From assembly GCA_001898625.1 (NCBI GenBank), contig MKUP01000008.1:1-64000 (forward strand): a stretch of DNA of 64,000 nucleotides. Reading direction: 5' to 3'. The position numbers and the translations under genes were made by a program. Source of the DNA: Burkholderiales bacterium 67-32. GTDB taxonomy: Bacteria > Pseudomonadota > Gammaproteobacteria > Burkholderiales > Burkholderiaceae_B. Under the pieces are notes generated by a model, which was given only the letters and a program-made list of their open reading frames with translations, ran no database searches and was not told where the DNA came from. Positions 37,356 through 46,673 of the stretch are shown one piece after another; position 1 is the stretch's first letter, and every line of letters begins with the position of its first letter.

Positions 37356-39797
37356 ATGCTGAACCTGGCCGAATACCGCAAACGCCCCGCACAGTTGGCC
37401 GATTGGCTGCCGTGGGCGGGGCTGGTCGTTGAAGGCGTCGTGCTGACCAAAGACGGTGCGTTCCAGCGTACGGCACGCTATCGCGGCCCGGATCTGGACA
37501 GCGCCGGCGAGTCCGAACTGGTGGCGGTTGCGGCGCGGCTGAACAATGCCTTGAAACGGCTTGGATCGGGCTGGGCGCTCTTCATGGAAGGCGAGCGGTT
37601 CGAGGCCGGTGCCTACCCACGGTCCACGTTTCCGGAAGCCGCCTCCTGGCTGGTCGATGAGGAGCGGCGGGCGGCCTTCGAAGAGGCGGGTTCGCACTTC
37701 GAGAGCCGCTACTACCTGACCGGGCTGTGGCTGCCGCCCGAGGACGCGAAAGCGCGCGCCGGCCGGCTGCTCTATGAGAACCCGGCCCGCCAGGGCGTGG
37801 ACTGGCGCGAACGGCTGGCCGGGTTCCAAGCGGAAACCGACCGCTTCTACGGACTGCTCAAGGGAACCATGCCGGAGATCCGCTGGCTCGACAGTCCCGA
37901 AACGCTGACCTACCTGCATGGCACGATTTCGACCCGCCAGCATCCGGTCAACGTGCCGGAGGTGCCGTTCCATCTGGACCATCTGCTGGCCGACTGCCCG
38001 CTGTCCGGTGGCGTAGCGCCGATGCTGGGCGATGAGCATCTTCGGGTGCTGACGGTACGCGGGTTTCCGGCTCCCACCTGGCCGGGGCTGCTTGACGATC
38101 TGAACCGGCTTGGGTTCGCGTATCGATGGATGACGCGCTTCATCTGCCTGGACAAGAGCGAAGCCGAGGCGGAACTGAGGCGGATACGCCGGCAGTGGTT
38201 CGCCAAGAGAAAGAGTGTGCTGACCCTGCTGCGCGAGACGCTTTCTCAGCAGGAAAGTCCGCTGGTCGACACCGACGCGGACAACAAGTCCGCCGATGCC
38301 GACGCAGCGCTGCAAGCGCTGGGCGCCGACAACGTGGCCTACGGCTACCTCACCGCCACGGTGGTGGTGCGCGATCGGGATGCCGCCGCGGCCGACGAGA
38401 AGCTGCGCCTGGCGGCCCGGGTCATCGAGGGACGCGGTTTCATCGCGGTGCCGGAAACGCTCAATGCCGTGGAAAGCTGGCTGTCGTCGCTGCCGGGCCA
38501 TGTTTACGCCAATGTCCGGCAGTACCTGGTGTCCACGCTGAACCTGGCCCACATGATGCCCGTGTCGGCGGTCTGGGCCGGGCAGGAGCGTAACCATCAC
38601 CTGGATGGCCCGCCTCTGATCGTCACGCGCACCGATGGGTCGACGCCATTCCGTCTGGTCACCCACATCGGCGACGTGGGTCATACCGCGATAGTCGGCC
38701 CCACGGGCGCCGGCAAGTCGACCCTGCTGGCGCTGCTCGCCATGCAATTTCGTCGTTATCCCAAGTCGGCCGTCTACGTGTTCGAGATGGGCCGGTCCCT
38801 GCGGGCCACGATCCTGGGTCTCGGCGGTCGTTATCACGACCTCAGCCTGGACGGCGACATGGCCTTCCAGCCGCTTGCCCGTGTCGATGAGCCGGGCTAC
38901 CGGAGCTGGGCCGCGGAGTGGACCGAAGCGCGGCTGACGATGGAAGGCCTCACGGTCGATCCGGACGACAAGGCGGCGATCTGGTCGGCACTGGGAAGCC
39001 TGGCCACTGCGCCGGTAGAGCAGCGGACGATGACAGGGCTGTCGGCCTTGCTGCAATCCAACCGGCTGCGCCAGGCGCTGGCCCCTTATGTCCTGGGCGG
39101 GGCCTACGGACGGCTGCTGGATGCGGACCGGGAACATCTGGCCAACGGGACCATCCAGGGCTTCGACATGACGGCCCTGCGGCCGCACAAAGCCGCCGCG
39201 AATGCCGTGCTGCGCTATCTGTTTGAGTGGCTGGCGACGCGGTTCGACGGCCGGCCAACGGTCCTGGTGCTCGACGAAGCCTGGATCGCGCTGGACGATC
39301 CGCTGTTCATGGCGCAGTTACGCGAATGGCTGAAGCTGCTGCGCAAGCTGGGCGTCTCGGTCATCTTCGCTACCCAGTCGCTGGCCGACATCCGCGATTC
39401 CAGCATCGCCGCGGCCATCATCGAAGGATGCCCCAATCGCATCTTCCTGCCCAATCCGCAGGCGGCCGAGCCGCTGATTCGAGACATCTATACGGGCTTC
39501 GGCCTGAGCGCCCGGCAGATCCAACTCATTGCGCATGCGCAGCCTGCGCGCGACTACTACTACCAGTCGCGGCTGGGCAACCGCGTTTTCGACTTGGATT
39601 TGGGGCCGGTGGCATTGGCGTTCGCTGGCGCCTCCACGCCGGCCGATCAGCGCGCCATCGATGCCGTATTGGCCAAGCACGGCCCCGAAGGCTTTGCCGC
39701 CGGATGGCTGCGCCATCAGAACCTGCACTGGGCGGCCGACATGATCGACCAGTTCATTCCTTCGCCTGATTCTCAACCCGAGGAGGTCTTGCCATGA
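37356..39797 (+). CDS. trbE: TrbE, VirB4-like ATPase (813 aa)
   Basis: Starts MLNLAEYRKRPAQLADWLPWAGLV; Walker A GPTGAGKSTLLALLAMQFRRY near residue 450; Walker B VLVLDEAWIAL. Full length for the family. The largest ATPase of the mating apparatus. Last bases overlap trbJ. Confidence 0.95.
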   Translation: MLNLAEYRKRPAQLADWLPWAGLVVEGVVLTKDGAFQRTARYRGPDLDSAGESELVAVAARLNNALKRLGSGWALFMEGERFEAGAYPRSTFPEAASWLVDEERRAAFEEAGSHFESRYYLTGLWLPPEDAKARAGRLLYENPARQGVDWRERLAGFQAETDRFYGLLKGTMPEIRWLDSPETLTYLHGTISTRQHPVNVPEVPFHLDHLLADCPLSGGVAPMLGDEHLRVLTVRGFPAPTWPGLLDDLNRLGFAYRWMTRFICLDKSEAEAELRRIRRQWFAKRKSVLTLLRETLSQQESPLVDTDADNKSADADAALQALGADNVAYGYLTATVVVRDRDAAAADEKLRLAARVIEGRGFIAVPETLNAVESWLSSLPGHVYANVRQYLVSTLNLAHMMPVSAVWAGQERNHHLDGPPLIVTRTDGSTPFRLVTHIGDVGHTAIVGPTGAGKSTLLALLAMQFRRYPKSAVYVFEMGRSLRATILGLGGRYHDLSLDGDMAFQPLARVDEPGYRSWAAEWTEARLTMEGLTVDPDDKAAIWSALGSLATAPVEQRTMTGLSALLQSNRLRQALAPYVLGGAYGRLLDADREHLANGTIQGFDMTALRPHKAAANAVLRYLFEWLATRFDGRPTVLVLDEAWIALDDPLFMAQLREWLKLLRKLGVSVIFATQSLADIRDSSIAAAIIEGCPNRIFLPNPQAAEPLIRDIYTGFGLSARQIQLIAHAQPARDYYYQSRLGNRVFDLDLGPVALAFAGASTPADQRAIDAVLAKHGPEGFAAGWLRHQNLHWAADMIDQFIPSPDSQPEEVLP

Positions 39798-40513
39798 AAC
39801 GCCTGCTGTTCGCCGCCGCTGTGCTGGCGGCCCTGGCCGCGCCGCCCGCCGGCGCGCTGACGGTCTTCGACCCGTCGAACTATTCCCAGAACGTGATGAC
39901 CGCGGCCCGCACGCTGGAGCAGATCAACAATCAGATCCTGCAACTGCAGAACGAGGCCCGGATGCTCACCAATCAGGCGCTGAACCTGACCGGACTGAAC
40001 TTCAATGCCATCGGCCGGCTGCGCACGGCCCTGGCCTCGACCAACCGGCTGCTGGATCAGGCGCGCGGCCTGTCCTTCGACGTGTCGCGCGCCGATGCCG
40101 ATTTCGCGCGGTTGTACCCGGAGCAGTATGCCGCGACGGTCACCAGCGACATGATGGCGCAGGACGCTCGCCAGCGATGGATGCAATCGCAGCAGGCGCT
40201 GCGCACGACCGCCGACATGCAGGCGCGTGCGGTGCAGAACCTGGCCGACGACCAGGGGGTGTTGTCCGACATCGTGGCGCAAAGCCAGTCGGCCGTGGGG
40301 TCGCTGCAGGCGACCCAGGCGACCAATCAACTCTTGGCGTTACAAGCCAAGCAGGCGATCCAGCAACAGCAGCTCCAGATCGCCCAGGACAGGGCGATGG
40401 CGCTGGACCGTGCGCAGGAGGCCGCGGAGATGGCGCGCGCCGAAGCCGTGCGCCAGCAGTTCTCGGGCGCGCCGTCGCGCTACACCCCGCAAACCGTGCA
40501 GTTCTATCGCTAA
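39794..40513 (+). CDS. trbJ: TrbJ, VirB5-like protein (239 aa)
   Basis: Signal peptide cut after AGA-LTVFDPSNYSQNV, then long helices rich in Gln and Ala, typical of minor pilus-tip proteins. The C-terminus SRYTPQTVQFYR is nearly repeated at the end of the following lipoprotein. Periplasmic; needed for surface adhesion and pilus stability in related systems. Confidence 0.92.
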   Translation: MKRLLFAAAVLAALAAPPAGALTVFDPSNYSQNVMTAARTLEQINNQILQLQNEARMLTNQALNLTGLNFNAIGRLRTALASTNRLLDQARGLSFDVSRADADFARLYPEQYAATVTSDMMAQDARQRWMQSQQALRTTADMQARAVQNLADDQGVLSDIVAQSQSAVGSLQATQATNQLLALQAKQAIQQQQLQIAQDRAMALDRAQEAAEMARAEAVRQQFSGAPSRYTPQTVQFYR

Positions 40514-40523
40514 GGAGCATGCC

Positions 40524-40736
40524 ATGACCCGATGCTGGATTGTGAGTGCCCTCCTGATGGCGGCCATTGCCGGCTGCGGCAAGGAAGAACCGCCCGCGGC
40601 ACCGCCGGCCGATACGCCTGCCTTGCCTTCGGCCGCCGACGAGGCCAAGGCAAAGCAGGAAGCCGATCAGCGCCGCAAGCAGTTCTACGGCGATGGCAAG
40701 TCGCGCTACACCCCGCAGGACGTGCAGGGGTTCTGA
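40524..40736 (+). CDS. trbK: TrbK-like small lipoprotein, entry-exclusion candidate (70 aa)
   Basis: Lipobox AIAGC at residue 18, a Pro/Ala-rich stretch, then a charged helix ending GKSRYTPQDVQGF. AAGGAGC stands before the ATG. Size, lipobox and location between trbJ and trbL are those of TrbK, the IncP entry-exclusion lipoprotein, which blocks redundant transfer between like donors. Confidence 0.8.
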   Translation: MTRCWIVSALLMAAIAGCGKEEPPAAPPADTPALPSAADEAKAKQEADQRRKQFYGDGKSRYTPQDVQGF

Positions 40737-40738
40737 TC

Positions 40739-42004
40739 GTGGACGATCTCGCCATCATTGACCGTTTCACGGACACGTTCTCGCGCTACATCGACAGCGG
40801 CTTCGGTCTGGTGCATGGCGAGATCGCCTTTCTTACGGCAACGCTCGTGGCCATCGACATGACGCTGGCCGGGCTCGCCTGGGCAATGGGCCACGGCGGT
40901 CAGGACGAAATACTGGGCCGGCTCGTCAAGAAGACGCTGTACGTCGGCGCTTTCGCATACCTCATCGGGAACTTCAATGCCTTGGCCGGCATTTTGTTCC
41001 GGTCGTTCGCCGGCCTCGGGCTGATGGCCTCCGGCTCGACCATCTCGCAAGCACAGCTTCTGCAGCCGGGCCGGCTCGCGCAGGTCGGCGTCGATACGGC
41101 TGCGCCGCTGCTCGAACAGGTGGGCCGGCTCTCGGGCTTCACGACCATTTTTGCCAACTTCGAGACCATCGTGGTGCTGCTGCTGGCCTGGGTCGTGGTC
41201 ATCATCAGTTTCTTCGTGCTGTCGATTCAGCTTTTCGTGACGCTGCTCGAATTCAAGCTGACCACCCTGGCCGGATTCGTGCTGGTGCCGTTCGCGCTGT
41301 GGGGCAAGACCGCATTCCTGGCCGAAAAGGTGCTGGGCAACGTCATTTCCTCCGGCATCAAGGTATTGGTGTTGGCGGTCATCGTGGGCATCAGCACGTT
41401 GGTCTTCAATGACTTTCGGACCGGCATCAGCGCCGCGCCGACGCTCAACGAAGCCACCGCTGTGATGCTGGCTTCGCTGGCGATGCTGGGCCTGGGGATT
41501 TTCGGGCCGGGCATCGCCACCGGCCTGGTGTCCGGCGCGCCGCAGCTCGGCGCGGGTGCAGCGGTGGGGACGGCTGTGGGCGCGGCTGGTATTGCGGCTG
41601 CGGGCGTGGCGGTCGGAGCGTCGGCCGCGGGCAGCGCGGCGCGCCTGTCCGGCGGCGGCGTGCGGGCCGCCGCCTCGATGGCCGCCGGCGCTCGCAAGGC
41701 GTATGTCGAGGGCAGCAGCTTTTCGGGACAGACGGGGCTGAAGGCGGCCGCCGCCGGCTTCAAGGACGTGGCCCGCGCCGGGGCGTCGGCGGTCGGCAGC
41801 CGGATGAAGGCGAGCCTGCGGGGTGGCAGCAGCGCCGCGCCCGCTTCGGCCGCAGCGCCGTCCGAGCCGCCCGCCTGGGCCAAGCGAGCCCAGGCGCGCC
41901 AGCATGCCGCGCACGGCGCGATGCTCGCCGCTCACACCGTGCGATCGGGCGATGCCGGCGGCAGCGGCACCGGGCCCAGCCTGCGCGACGACTCGAACGG
42001 ATAG
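40739..42004 (+). CDS. trbL: TrbL, VirB6-like membrane protein (421 aa)
   Basis: GTG start two bases after trbK. About six helices in the first 290 residues (e.g. ETIVVLLLAWVVVIISFFVLSIQLFVTLLEF), then a Gly/Ala/Ser-rich soluble tail. Inner-membrane channel part. The open frame that runs back to 40,532 is not coding before GTG 40,739. Confidence 0.92.
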   Translation: MDDLAIIDRFTDTFSRYIDSGFGLVHGEIAFLTATLVAIDMTLAGLAWAMGHGGQDEILGRLVKKTLYVGAFAYLIGNFNALAGILFRSFAGLGLMASGSTISQAQLLQPGRLAQVGVDTAAPLLEQVGRLSGFTTIFANFETIVVLLLAWVVVIISFFVLSIQLFVTLLEFKLTTLAGFVLVPFALWGKTAFLAEKVLGNVISSGIKVLVLAVIVGISTLVFNDFRTGISAAPTLNEATAVMLASLAMLGLGIFGPGIATGLVSGAPQLGAGAAVGTAVGAAGIAAAGVAVGASAAGSAARLSGGGVRAAASMAAGARKAYVEGSSFSGQTGLKAAAAGFKDVARAGASAVGSRMKASLRGGSSAAPASAAAPSEPPAWAKRAQARQHAAHGAMLAAHTVRSGDAGGSGTGPSLRDDSNG

Positions 42005-42013
42005 GAGAACACG

Positions 42014-42730
42014 ATGCGCTTTCGGCGACCTTCCGTACATTATGGCAAGTCCCCCGAGCCGGTAACGCCGTACCAACGGGCGGCACAGGCCTGGGACGAA
42101 CGGCTGGGCAGTGCCCGCGTGCAGGCGCGCAACTGGCGAGCGATGGCCTTTGGCTGCCTGCTGCTCGCCGGCCTGTCTACGGGTGACAGCATGTGGTGGC
42201 GGCTGCATCGCGCCGTGGTGGTTCCCTACGTGGTCGAGGTCGAACGCGCCGGCCAGGTGCGCGCGGTCGGCGAAGCCGCCACGCCGTACCGTCCCAGCGA
42301 CGTGCAGATCTCCTTTCACCTGGCGCGTTTCATCGAGAACGTGCGCGCGGTGTCCATCGATCCCATCGTCGTGCGCAAGCAGTGGCTCGACGCCTACGCC
42401 TATACCACCGATCGGGGTGCGACCTTCTTGAACGAGTACGCGCGCCGGAGTGACCCATTTGCGCAGATCGGTAAGCGGTCGGTGACCGTGGAAGTGCCCA
42501 GCATCGTGCGGGCCAGCGATCGTTCCTTCCAGGTCCAGTGGGAGGAAAAGGCTTATGTCAACGGAACGGCGGCCGGCACCGAACGTTGGACCGCGATCTT
42601 GACTCTCGTGCTGCAGCCGCCGAACACGGAAGCCAAGCTGCGTGCCAATCCCCTGGGGATCTATGTGGACGGCATCAGCTGGAGCCGCCAGTTGTCCACG
42701 AACGCTTCGTCTGGAGGCACATCGCCATGA
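42014..42730 (+). CDS. trbF: TrbF, VirB8-like protein (238 aa)
   Basis: One helix near residue 50 (AFGCLLLAGLSTGDSMWW), then a periplasmic NTF2-like domain with RPSDVQISFHLARFIENVRAVSIDPIVVRKQW. Typical YGKSPEPVTPYQRAAQAWDERLG start. Nucleates the inner-membrane complex. Confidence 0.94.
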   Translation: MRFRRPSVHYGKSPEPVTPYQRAAQAWDERLGSARVQARNWRAMAFGCLLLAGLSTGDSMWWRLHRAVVVPYVVEVERAGQVRAVGEAATPYRPSDVQISFHLARFIENVRAVSIDPIVVRKQWLDAYAYTTDRGATFLNEYARRSDPFAQIGKRSVTVEVPSIVRASDRSFQVQWEEKAYVNGTAAGTERWTAILTLVLQPPNTEAKLRANPLGIYVDGISWSRQLSTNASSGGTSP

Positions 42731-43731
42731 AAAGCTCCATTCCTACGCTTGTCGTGCTTGCCACGCTCGCCGGCTGCGCCTCGCGCGGCACGCCTCCCCC
42801 CGAAATCGCGCTGGACGTTCCGCCCGTTGCGCACAGCGAGCCGGTGGCGCTGCCCGAGCCGCCCAAGGCGGTCGAGATCGTGCCGATGCCGCAGCTGCTG
42901 CCTTTGCCGGGGCAGTTGAAGCCCGTGGCCCCGTCGCCGCCCGTGCCTGCGCCCACGCCCGAACCGGCCGATCCTGCTGCGCGTATCGCCCAGGCCAATC
43001 AGGAAGCGCGGATGGCGCCGAGCCGCGACGGCTTCATCAATGCCATCCAGACCTGGCCCTACAGCGAGGGTGCGCTGTACCAGGTCTACGCCAGTCCGGG
43101 GCGCGTGACGCTGATCCAGTTGCAGCCCGGCGAAAAGCTGATCGACGTATCTGCTGGCGACACGGTGCGCTGGATCGTCGGCGATTCTAGCAGCGGCAGC
43201 GGTGCCACCACGCGAGCCAACCTGCAGGTCAAGCCCATCCGGGCCGGGCTGAAAACCAATCTAATCGTGACGACCGACCGGCGAATTTACTTGTTGGAGC
43301 TGGCTTCCACCGAGTCGGCCTGGATGGCGTCGGTGTCCTGGGACTATCCTCAGGACCGGATGGCCGAACTGAAGAAGCGCAACGAAGAGGCCCAAACCTC
43401 CACGCCGTTGGACGCGGGCGTGACGGTGGAGCAATTGCGCTTTCGCTACGACATCACGGGCGACACGCCACCCTGGCGGCCGCTACGCGCCTTCGACGAC
43501 GGGCAGAAGGTTTACATCCAGTTCCCGGCCGGCATCGCCCAGGGCGAGCTGCCGCCGCTGTTCCTGGTCGGCCCGAGCGGCGACTTGCAATTGGTGAATC
43601 ACCAGTACCGGGCACCGTACTACGTGGTGGACCGGCTTTTCGGCGCGGTCGAACTGCGCCTGGGCGGCGACGATGCCAAGATCGTCCGCATCAGCCGCGA
43701 CGATGTGGCCACGGCGCGGGGCGGATCATGA
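42727..43731 (+). CDS. trbG: TrbG, VirB9-like protein with lipobox (334 aa)
   Basis: Overlaps trbF by ATGA. N-terminus MKSSIPTLVVLATLAGCAS carries a clear lipobox (LAGC). After a Pro-rich linker come the two VirB9 halves (YSEGALYQVYASPGRVTLIQLQPGEKL; …RFRYDITGDTPPWRPLRAFDDGQKVYIQF). No separate trbH is present, so the lipid anchor in TrbG may replace that VirB7-like lipoprotein. Confidence 0.93.
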   Translation: MKSSIPTLVVLATLAGCASRGTPPPEIALDVPPVAHSEPVALPEPPKAVEIVPMPQLLPLPGQLKPVAPSPPVPAPTPEPADPAARIAQANQEARMAPSRDGFINAIQTWPYSEGALYQVYASPGRVTLIQLQPGEKLIDVSAGDTVRWIVGDSSSGSGATTRANLQVKPIRAGLKTNLIVTTDRRIYLLELASTESAWMASVSWDYPQDRMAELKKRNEEAQTSTPLDAGVTVEQLRFRYDITGDTPPWRPLRAFDDGQKVYIQFPAGIAQGELPPLFLVGPSGDLQLVNHQYRAPYYVVDRLFGAVELRLGGDDAKIVRISRDDVATARGGS

Positions 43732-44966
43732 GCGAGGCGGTCGAAGCACCCGGCGCAGTGCCGCCCAAGCTGCCACCCGAATCGGTCGAGTTGCGGGCCG
43801 CGTCCCAGCCCGTGACCCGGCTGAACCGCCGCACGCTGGCCGTGGGAATCGGCGTCGTGTCCTTCGCGGTCCTGGGTGCCACCATCTGGTCGCTGCAGCC
43901 GCGCTCGCGCCAAGCAGGCGCGAGCGAGGAACTCTACAACGTCGACCGCATCTCGCAGGCCGAGGGGCTGCAGACGCTGCCGCGCGACTACAGCCAGGTG
44001 GCGCCTGCGCAGCCGGCGCCACCGCCCGTACTGGGCGAGCCGCTGCCAGGCGATCTCGGGCGGCCCATCCTGCGCGCCGAGCAGGAAGCCGGACTACGGC
44101 CGGCCGGCCCGACGGCGGCCGATGCCGAGCGCCAGGCGCGGGCGAAGGAAGCAACCGATGCGGCGCGAGCGCCGCTCTTCTACAAGTCCAGCAATCGCGG
44201 CGGTTCGCCGGCGAGCGCGGCTTCGACCGCGGACGCGGCGCCGGCAGGGCTCGCAGCTGCTGAGGGCGGTGCGGTCGATGGCGTGCAGACGCAGAACATG
44301 CAGGACAACAAGATCGCGTTCGCCGGCCAGGGTCGAACGGTCACGCAGAGCGCGCATGGCCTGGAAGCGCCTCGGAAACGCAACACGCTGATGGCAGGAA
44401 CGGTCATCGCCGCCGCATTGATGACCGGCATCAAGTCCGACCTGCCGGGCGACATCATCGCCACCGTGACCGAACCCGTTTATGACAGCGCCACCCACAG
44501 TAACGTCCTCATCCCGCAGGGCGCGCGTCTGATGGGGCGGTACAACAGCCAGGTAGCCTATGGGCAAAGTCTGATGCAGGGCGTGTTGGACCGCATCGTC
44601 ATGCCCGATACGTCATCTGTGGTGCTCGACAACCTGGCAGCCACCGACCCGGCAGGCTACGTCGGTCTGGAAGACGACGTGGACTGGCACTGGACCCGGA
44701 TACTGGCCGGTGCGGCGCTGACGACGCTTCTGGGCGTGGGCGCCGAGCTGGCCGCCCCGCAGAACCAAGGCAGCGGCAACGGGCGCGTGGTCATCGCAAC
44801 CCGCGACGGTGCGCAAGAAGCCGCGTCCCGACTCGGTCAGGAAATCACCCGGCGCAACATGAACATCCAGCCCACGTTGACGATCCGACCTGGAATGCCG
44901 TTGCGCGTGATCGTGAACCGGGACATCACGTTGCGGCCATACCGGCCGCTCTTCATCAACAGGTGA
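43728..44966 (+). CDS. trbI: TrbI, VirB10-like protein (412 aa)
   Basis: One helix near residues 45-65 after a Pro-rich cytosolic start, then the VirB10 beta-barrel domain: TLMAGTVIAAALMTGIKSDLPGDIIATVTEPVYDS, HSNVLIPQGARLMGRYNSQVAYGQ and the end LRVIVNRDITLRPY. Spans both membranes of the channel. Overlaps trbG. Confidence 0.94.
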   Translation: MSEAVEAPGAVPPKLPPESVELRAASQPVTRLNRRTLAVGIGVVSFAVLGATIWSLQPRSRQAGASEELYNVDRISQAEGLQTLPRDYSQVAPAQPAPPPVLGEPLPGDLGRPILRAEQEAGLRPAGPTAADAERQARAKEATDAARAPLFYKSSNRGGSPASAASTADAAPAGLAAAEGGAVDGVQTQNMQDNKIAFAGQGRTVTQSAHGLEAPRKRNTLMAGTVIAAALMTGIKSDLPGDIIATVTEPVYDSATHSNVLIPQGARLMGRYNSQVAYGQSLMQGVLDRIVMPDTSSVVLDNLAATDPAGYVGLEDDVDWHWTRILAGAALTTLLGVGAELAAPQNQGSGNGRVVIATRDGAQEAASRLGQEITRRNMNIQPTLTIRPGMPLRVIVNRDITLRPYRPLFINR

Positions 44967-44970
44967 GACT

Positions 44971-45183
44971 ATGCCTACGAAATTGCGGCTCGGGGCGCTG
45001 CCGAAGCAGGAAACCGTGAAGATGACGGTCAGCCTGCCAGCGGCGCTGAAGGCGGATCTGGAACGGTATGCCGCCATGCACAGCCAGCTTCATGGCGAAG
45101 AAGTCGACGCGGCGGCGCTCGCGCCGCATATGCTGGCTTGGTTCCTGAAGAACGACCGGGGATTCCGGCGACGGAACGGGTAG
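44971..45183 (+). CDS. DUF2274 family protein (70 aa)
   Basis: KLRLGALPKQETVKMTVSLPAALKADLERYAAMH and the ending HMLAWFLKNDRGFRRRNG define DUF2274, always found behind trbI in this ICE type. The fold looks RHH-like, so DNA binding is possible. Four bases after trbI. Confidence 0.88.
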   Translation: MPTKLRLGALPKQETVKMTVSLPAALKADLERYAAMHSQLHGEEVDAAALAPHMLAWFLKNDRGFRRRNG

Positions 45184-45211
45184 CGGCGCTAAATTGCAGC
45201 ATATCCAAGAA

Positions 45212-45231
45212 TACTGTATAAAAAATCAGTG
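45212..45231. promoter_or_regulatory. LexA-type SOS box over a promoter -10
   Basis: TACTGTATAAAAAATCAGTG fits the LexA core CTG-N10-CAG, one base off CTGT-N8-ACAG. TATAAA at 45,217-45,222, with TTGCAG 17 bases upstream, makes a promoter that the box would cover. Confidence 0.6.
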
Positions 45232-45235
45232 TTCT

Positions 45236-45538
45236 ATGGAAACAACCATGCAGTACGCCTACACCGTCATCTTGCATCATCCTTCGCTGCCGTGCGGCCT
45301 GTGCCAAGAGGCGGAAGTGCGGTATCGGCAGACGCTGGAATCCGCGCTGGGCGGCATCGATGGGGTGCTGAAGACGTGGCGGGCCTGGCAGGACGCCGAA
45401 CATACGCTGGGTAGCCTGTCCGAAGAAACGTGGCGAGTGGCGCGGCAATGGCTGATTGCCGCCGAACGTGCGCGCCAGACTGCGCTCCAGGAGCTTGCCG
45501 GCGCCGCGGATGCGTACTTCGAGGTCCAGCGTGTGTAG
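45236..45538 (+). CDS. hypothetical protein behind the LexA-type box (100 aa)
   Basis: METTMQYAYTVILHHPSLPCGLCQEAEVRYRQTLESALGG at the start, then an acidic-helical remainder. One CxxC (CGLC) is visible. I do not recognise the family. ATG 45,248 is also possible and has a better leader. The open extension to 45,194 would run through the promoter and is rejected. DNA damage should induce it if LexA binds the box. Confidence 0.6.
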   Translation: METTMQYAYTVILHHPSLPCGLCQEAEVRYRQTLESALGGIDGVLKTWRAWQDAEHTLGSLSEETWRVARQWLIAAERARQTALQELAGAADAYFEVQRV

Positions 45539-45683
45539 CGACTCCCCTGTGGGACGATGTGTCATCTCCTTCCGAGGCGATGTATCATATTTTCACAATT
45601 TCCTTCCATGTCTGGCCAGCTCCTTACAAAAGTCTTTTCTGCGCTCTGCTGACGGACGGATACCACGCTCAAAAAGATAAAAA

Positions 45684-46649
45684 ATGGCAAGCGTCTTCTT
45701 CTCATATAGCCACAAAGACGAGGAACTGCGTAATGAGTTGGAGACGCACCTTGCTTTGCTGAAGAATCAAGGATTGATTGATGCATGGCATGATCGCCGT
45801 ATCGTGGCAGGCGACGAACTGGATGAATCCATTTTTGGGCAGCTCGAAACGGCAGATATCATCCTATTGCTCGTGAGCGCCGATTTCATCGCCTCGACGT
45901 ATTGCTATTCAAAAGAGATGATGCGTGCGATGGAGCGCCACGCTGCCGGTGAAGCTCGGGTGATTCCGGTCATTCTCCGGCATTGCGAATGGGCTAGCGC
46001 GCCGTTCGGAAAATTATTGGCCGCGCCACGCGACGGCAGACCCGTGACCGCTTGGCCAGACCGCGATGAAGCATTTGCTGACGTTGCCAAGCAAGTGCGT
46101 CGTGCGATCGAAACGGGTCATTCGAGCGTGGCCAAGCCCACCAAACGGCCAGCCGCTCAAGGTGTGGCACCGATCACCGCGGCAGCCCCTGCGCCGTCGC
46201 CGCGTTCCAGCAATTTGCGATTGAAGCAGGTCTTCACGGAGAAGGACGCGGCCGACTTTGTGCGGTCCTCGTTCGAATTCGTATGCCGATTTTTTGAAGG
46301 CTCAATCAATGCTGTCCGCGAGCGGAACCCGGATGTCGATGGAACATTCGAGCGTATCGACTCGCGGCGTATGGCCGCGACCCTGTACCGGAACGGCAGC
46401 AGACTATCTGAGTGTTCGGTCCGGATAGATGGCTTCACCGGACGGGGCAGCAACTCTATTGCCTTTTCCTATGATGCATCAGCTAGTCAAGGGACGTTCA
46501 ACGAAATGCTCACTGTAGAGGCAGGCGAGCAATCGTTGCATTTCAAGCCTATAGGTATGGCCTGGACCGGCGGGAGTCCTAAGAACCTATCCGAAGAAGG
46601 AGCCGCGGAGTTTCTATGGGAACTCTTCATTAAGCGGGCTCAGGGCTAG
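45684..46649 (+). CDS. TIR-domain protein with unknown C-terminal domain (321 aa)
   Basis: TIR fold at about residues 2-135: VFFSYSHKDEELRNELETHL, ADIILLLVSADFIASTYCYSKEM, PVILRHCEW. Glu78 in the CYSKEMM segment is at the place of the catalytic Glu of NADase TIRs. A low-complexity Ala/Pro linker (about 150-175) leads to a C-terminal domain of about 145 residues that I do not recognise; it could be the sensor. Lower GC than the trb genes. Followed after 24 bases by another unknown gene, and placed in ICE cargo, it looks like a defence effector. Confidence 0.8.
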   Translation: MASVFFSYSHKDEELRNELETHLALLKNQGLIDAWHDRRIVAGDELDESIFGQLETADIILLLVSADFIASTYCYSKEMMRAMERHAAGEARVIPVILRHCEWASAPFGKLLAAPRDGRPVTAWPDRDEAFADVAKQVRRAIETGHSSVAKPTKRPAAQGVAPITAAAPAPSPRSSNLRLKQVFTEKDAADFVRSSFEFVCRFFEGSINAVRERNPDVDGTFERIDSRRMAATLYRNGSRLSECSVRIDGFTGRGSNSIAFSYDASASQGTFNEMLTVEAGEQSLHFKPIGMAWTGGSPKNLSEEGAAEFLWELFIKRAQG

Positions 46650-46673
46650 CCGCGGCGCTTCCGGAGTGTCCAT

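Noticed and set aside
37248-39188. 646-aa minus-strand open frame
   Set aside because: It lies antisense to trbE, which has all VirB4 motifs.
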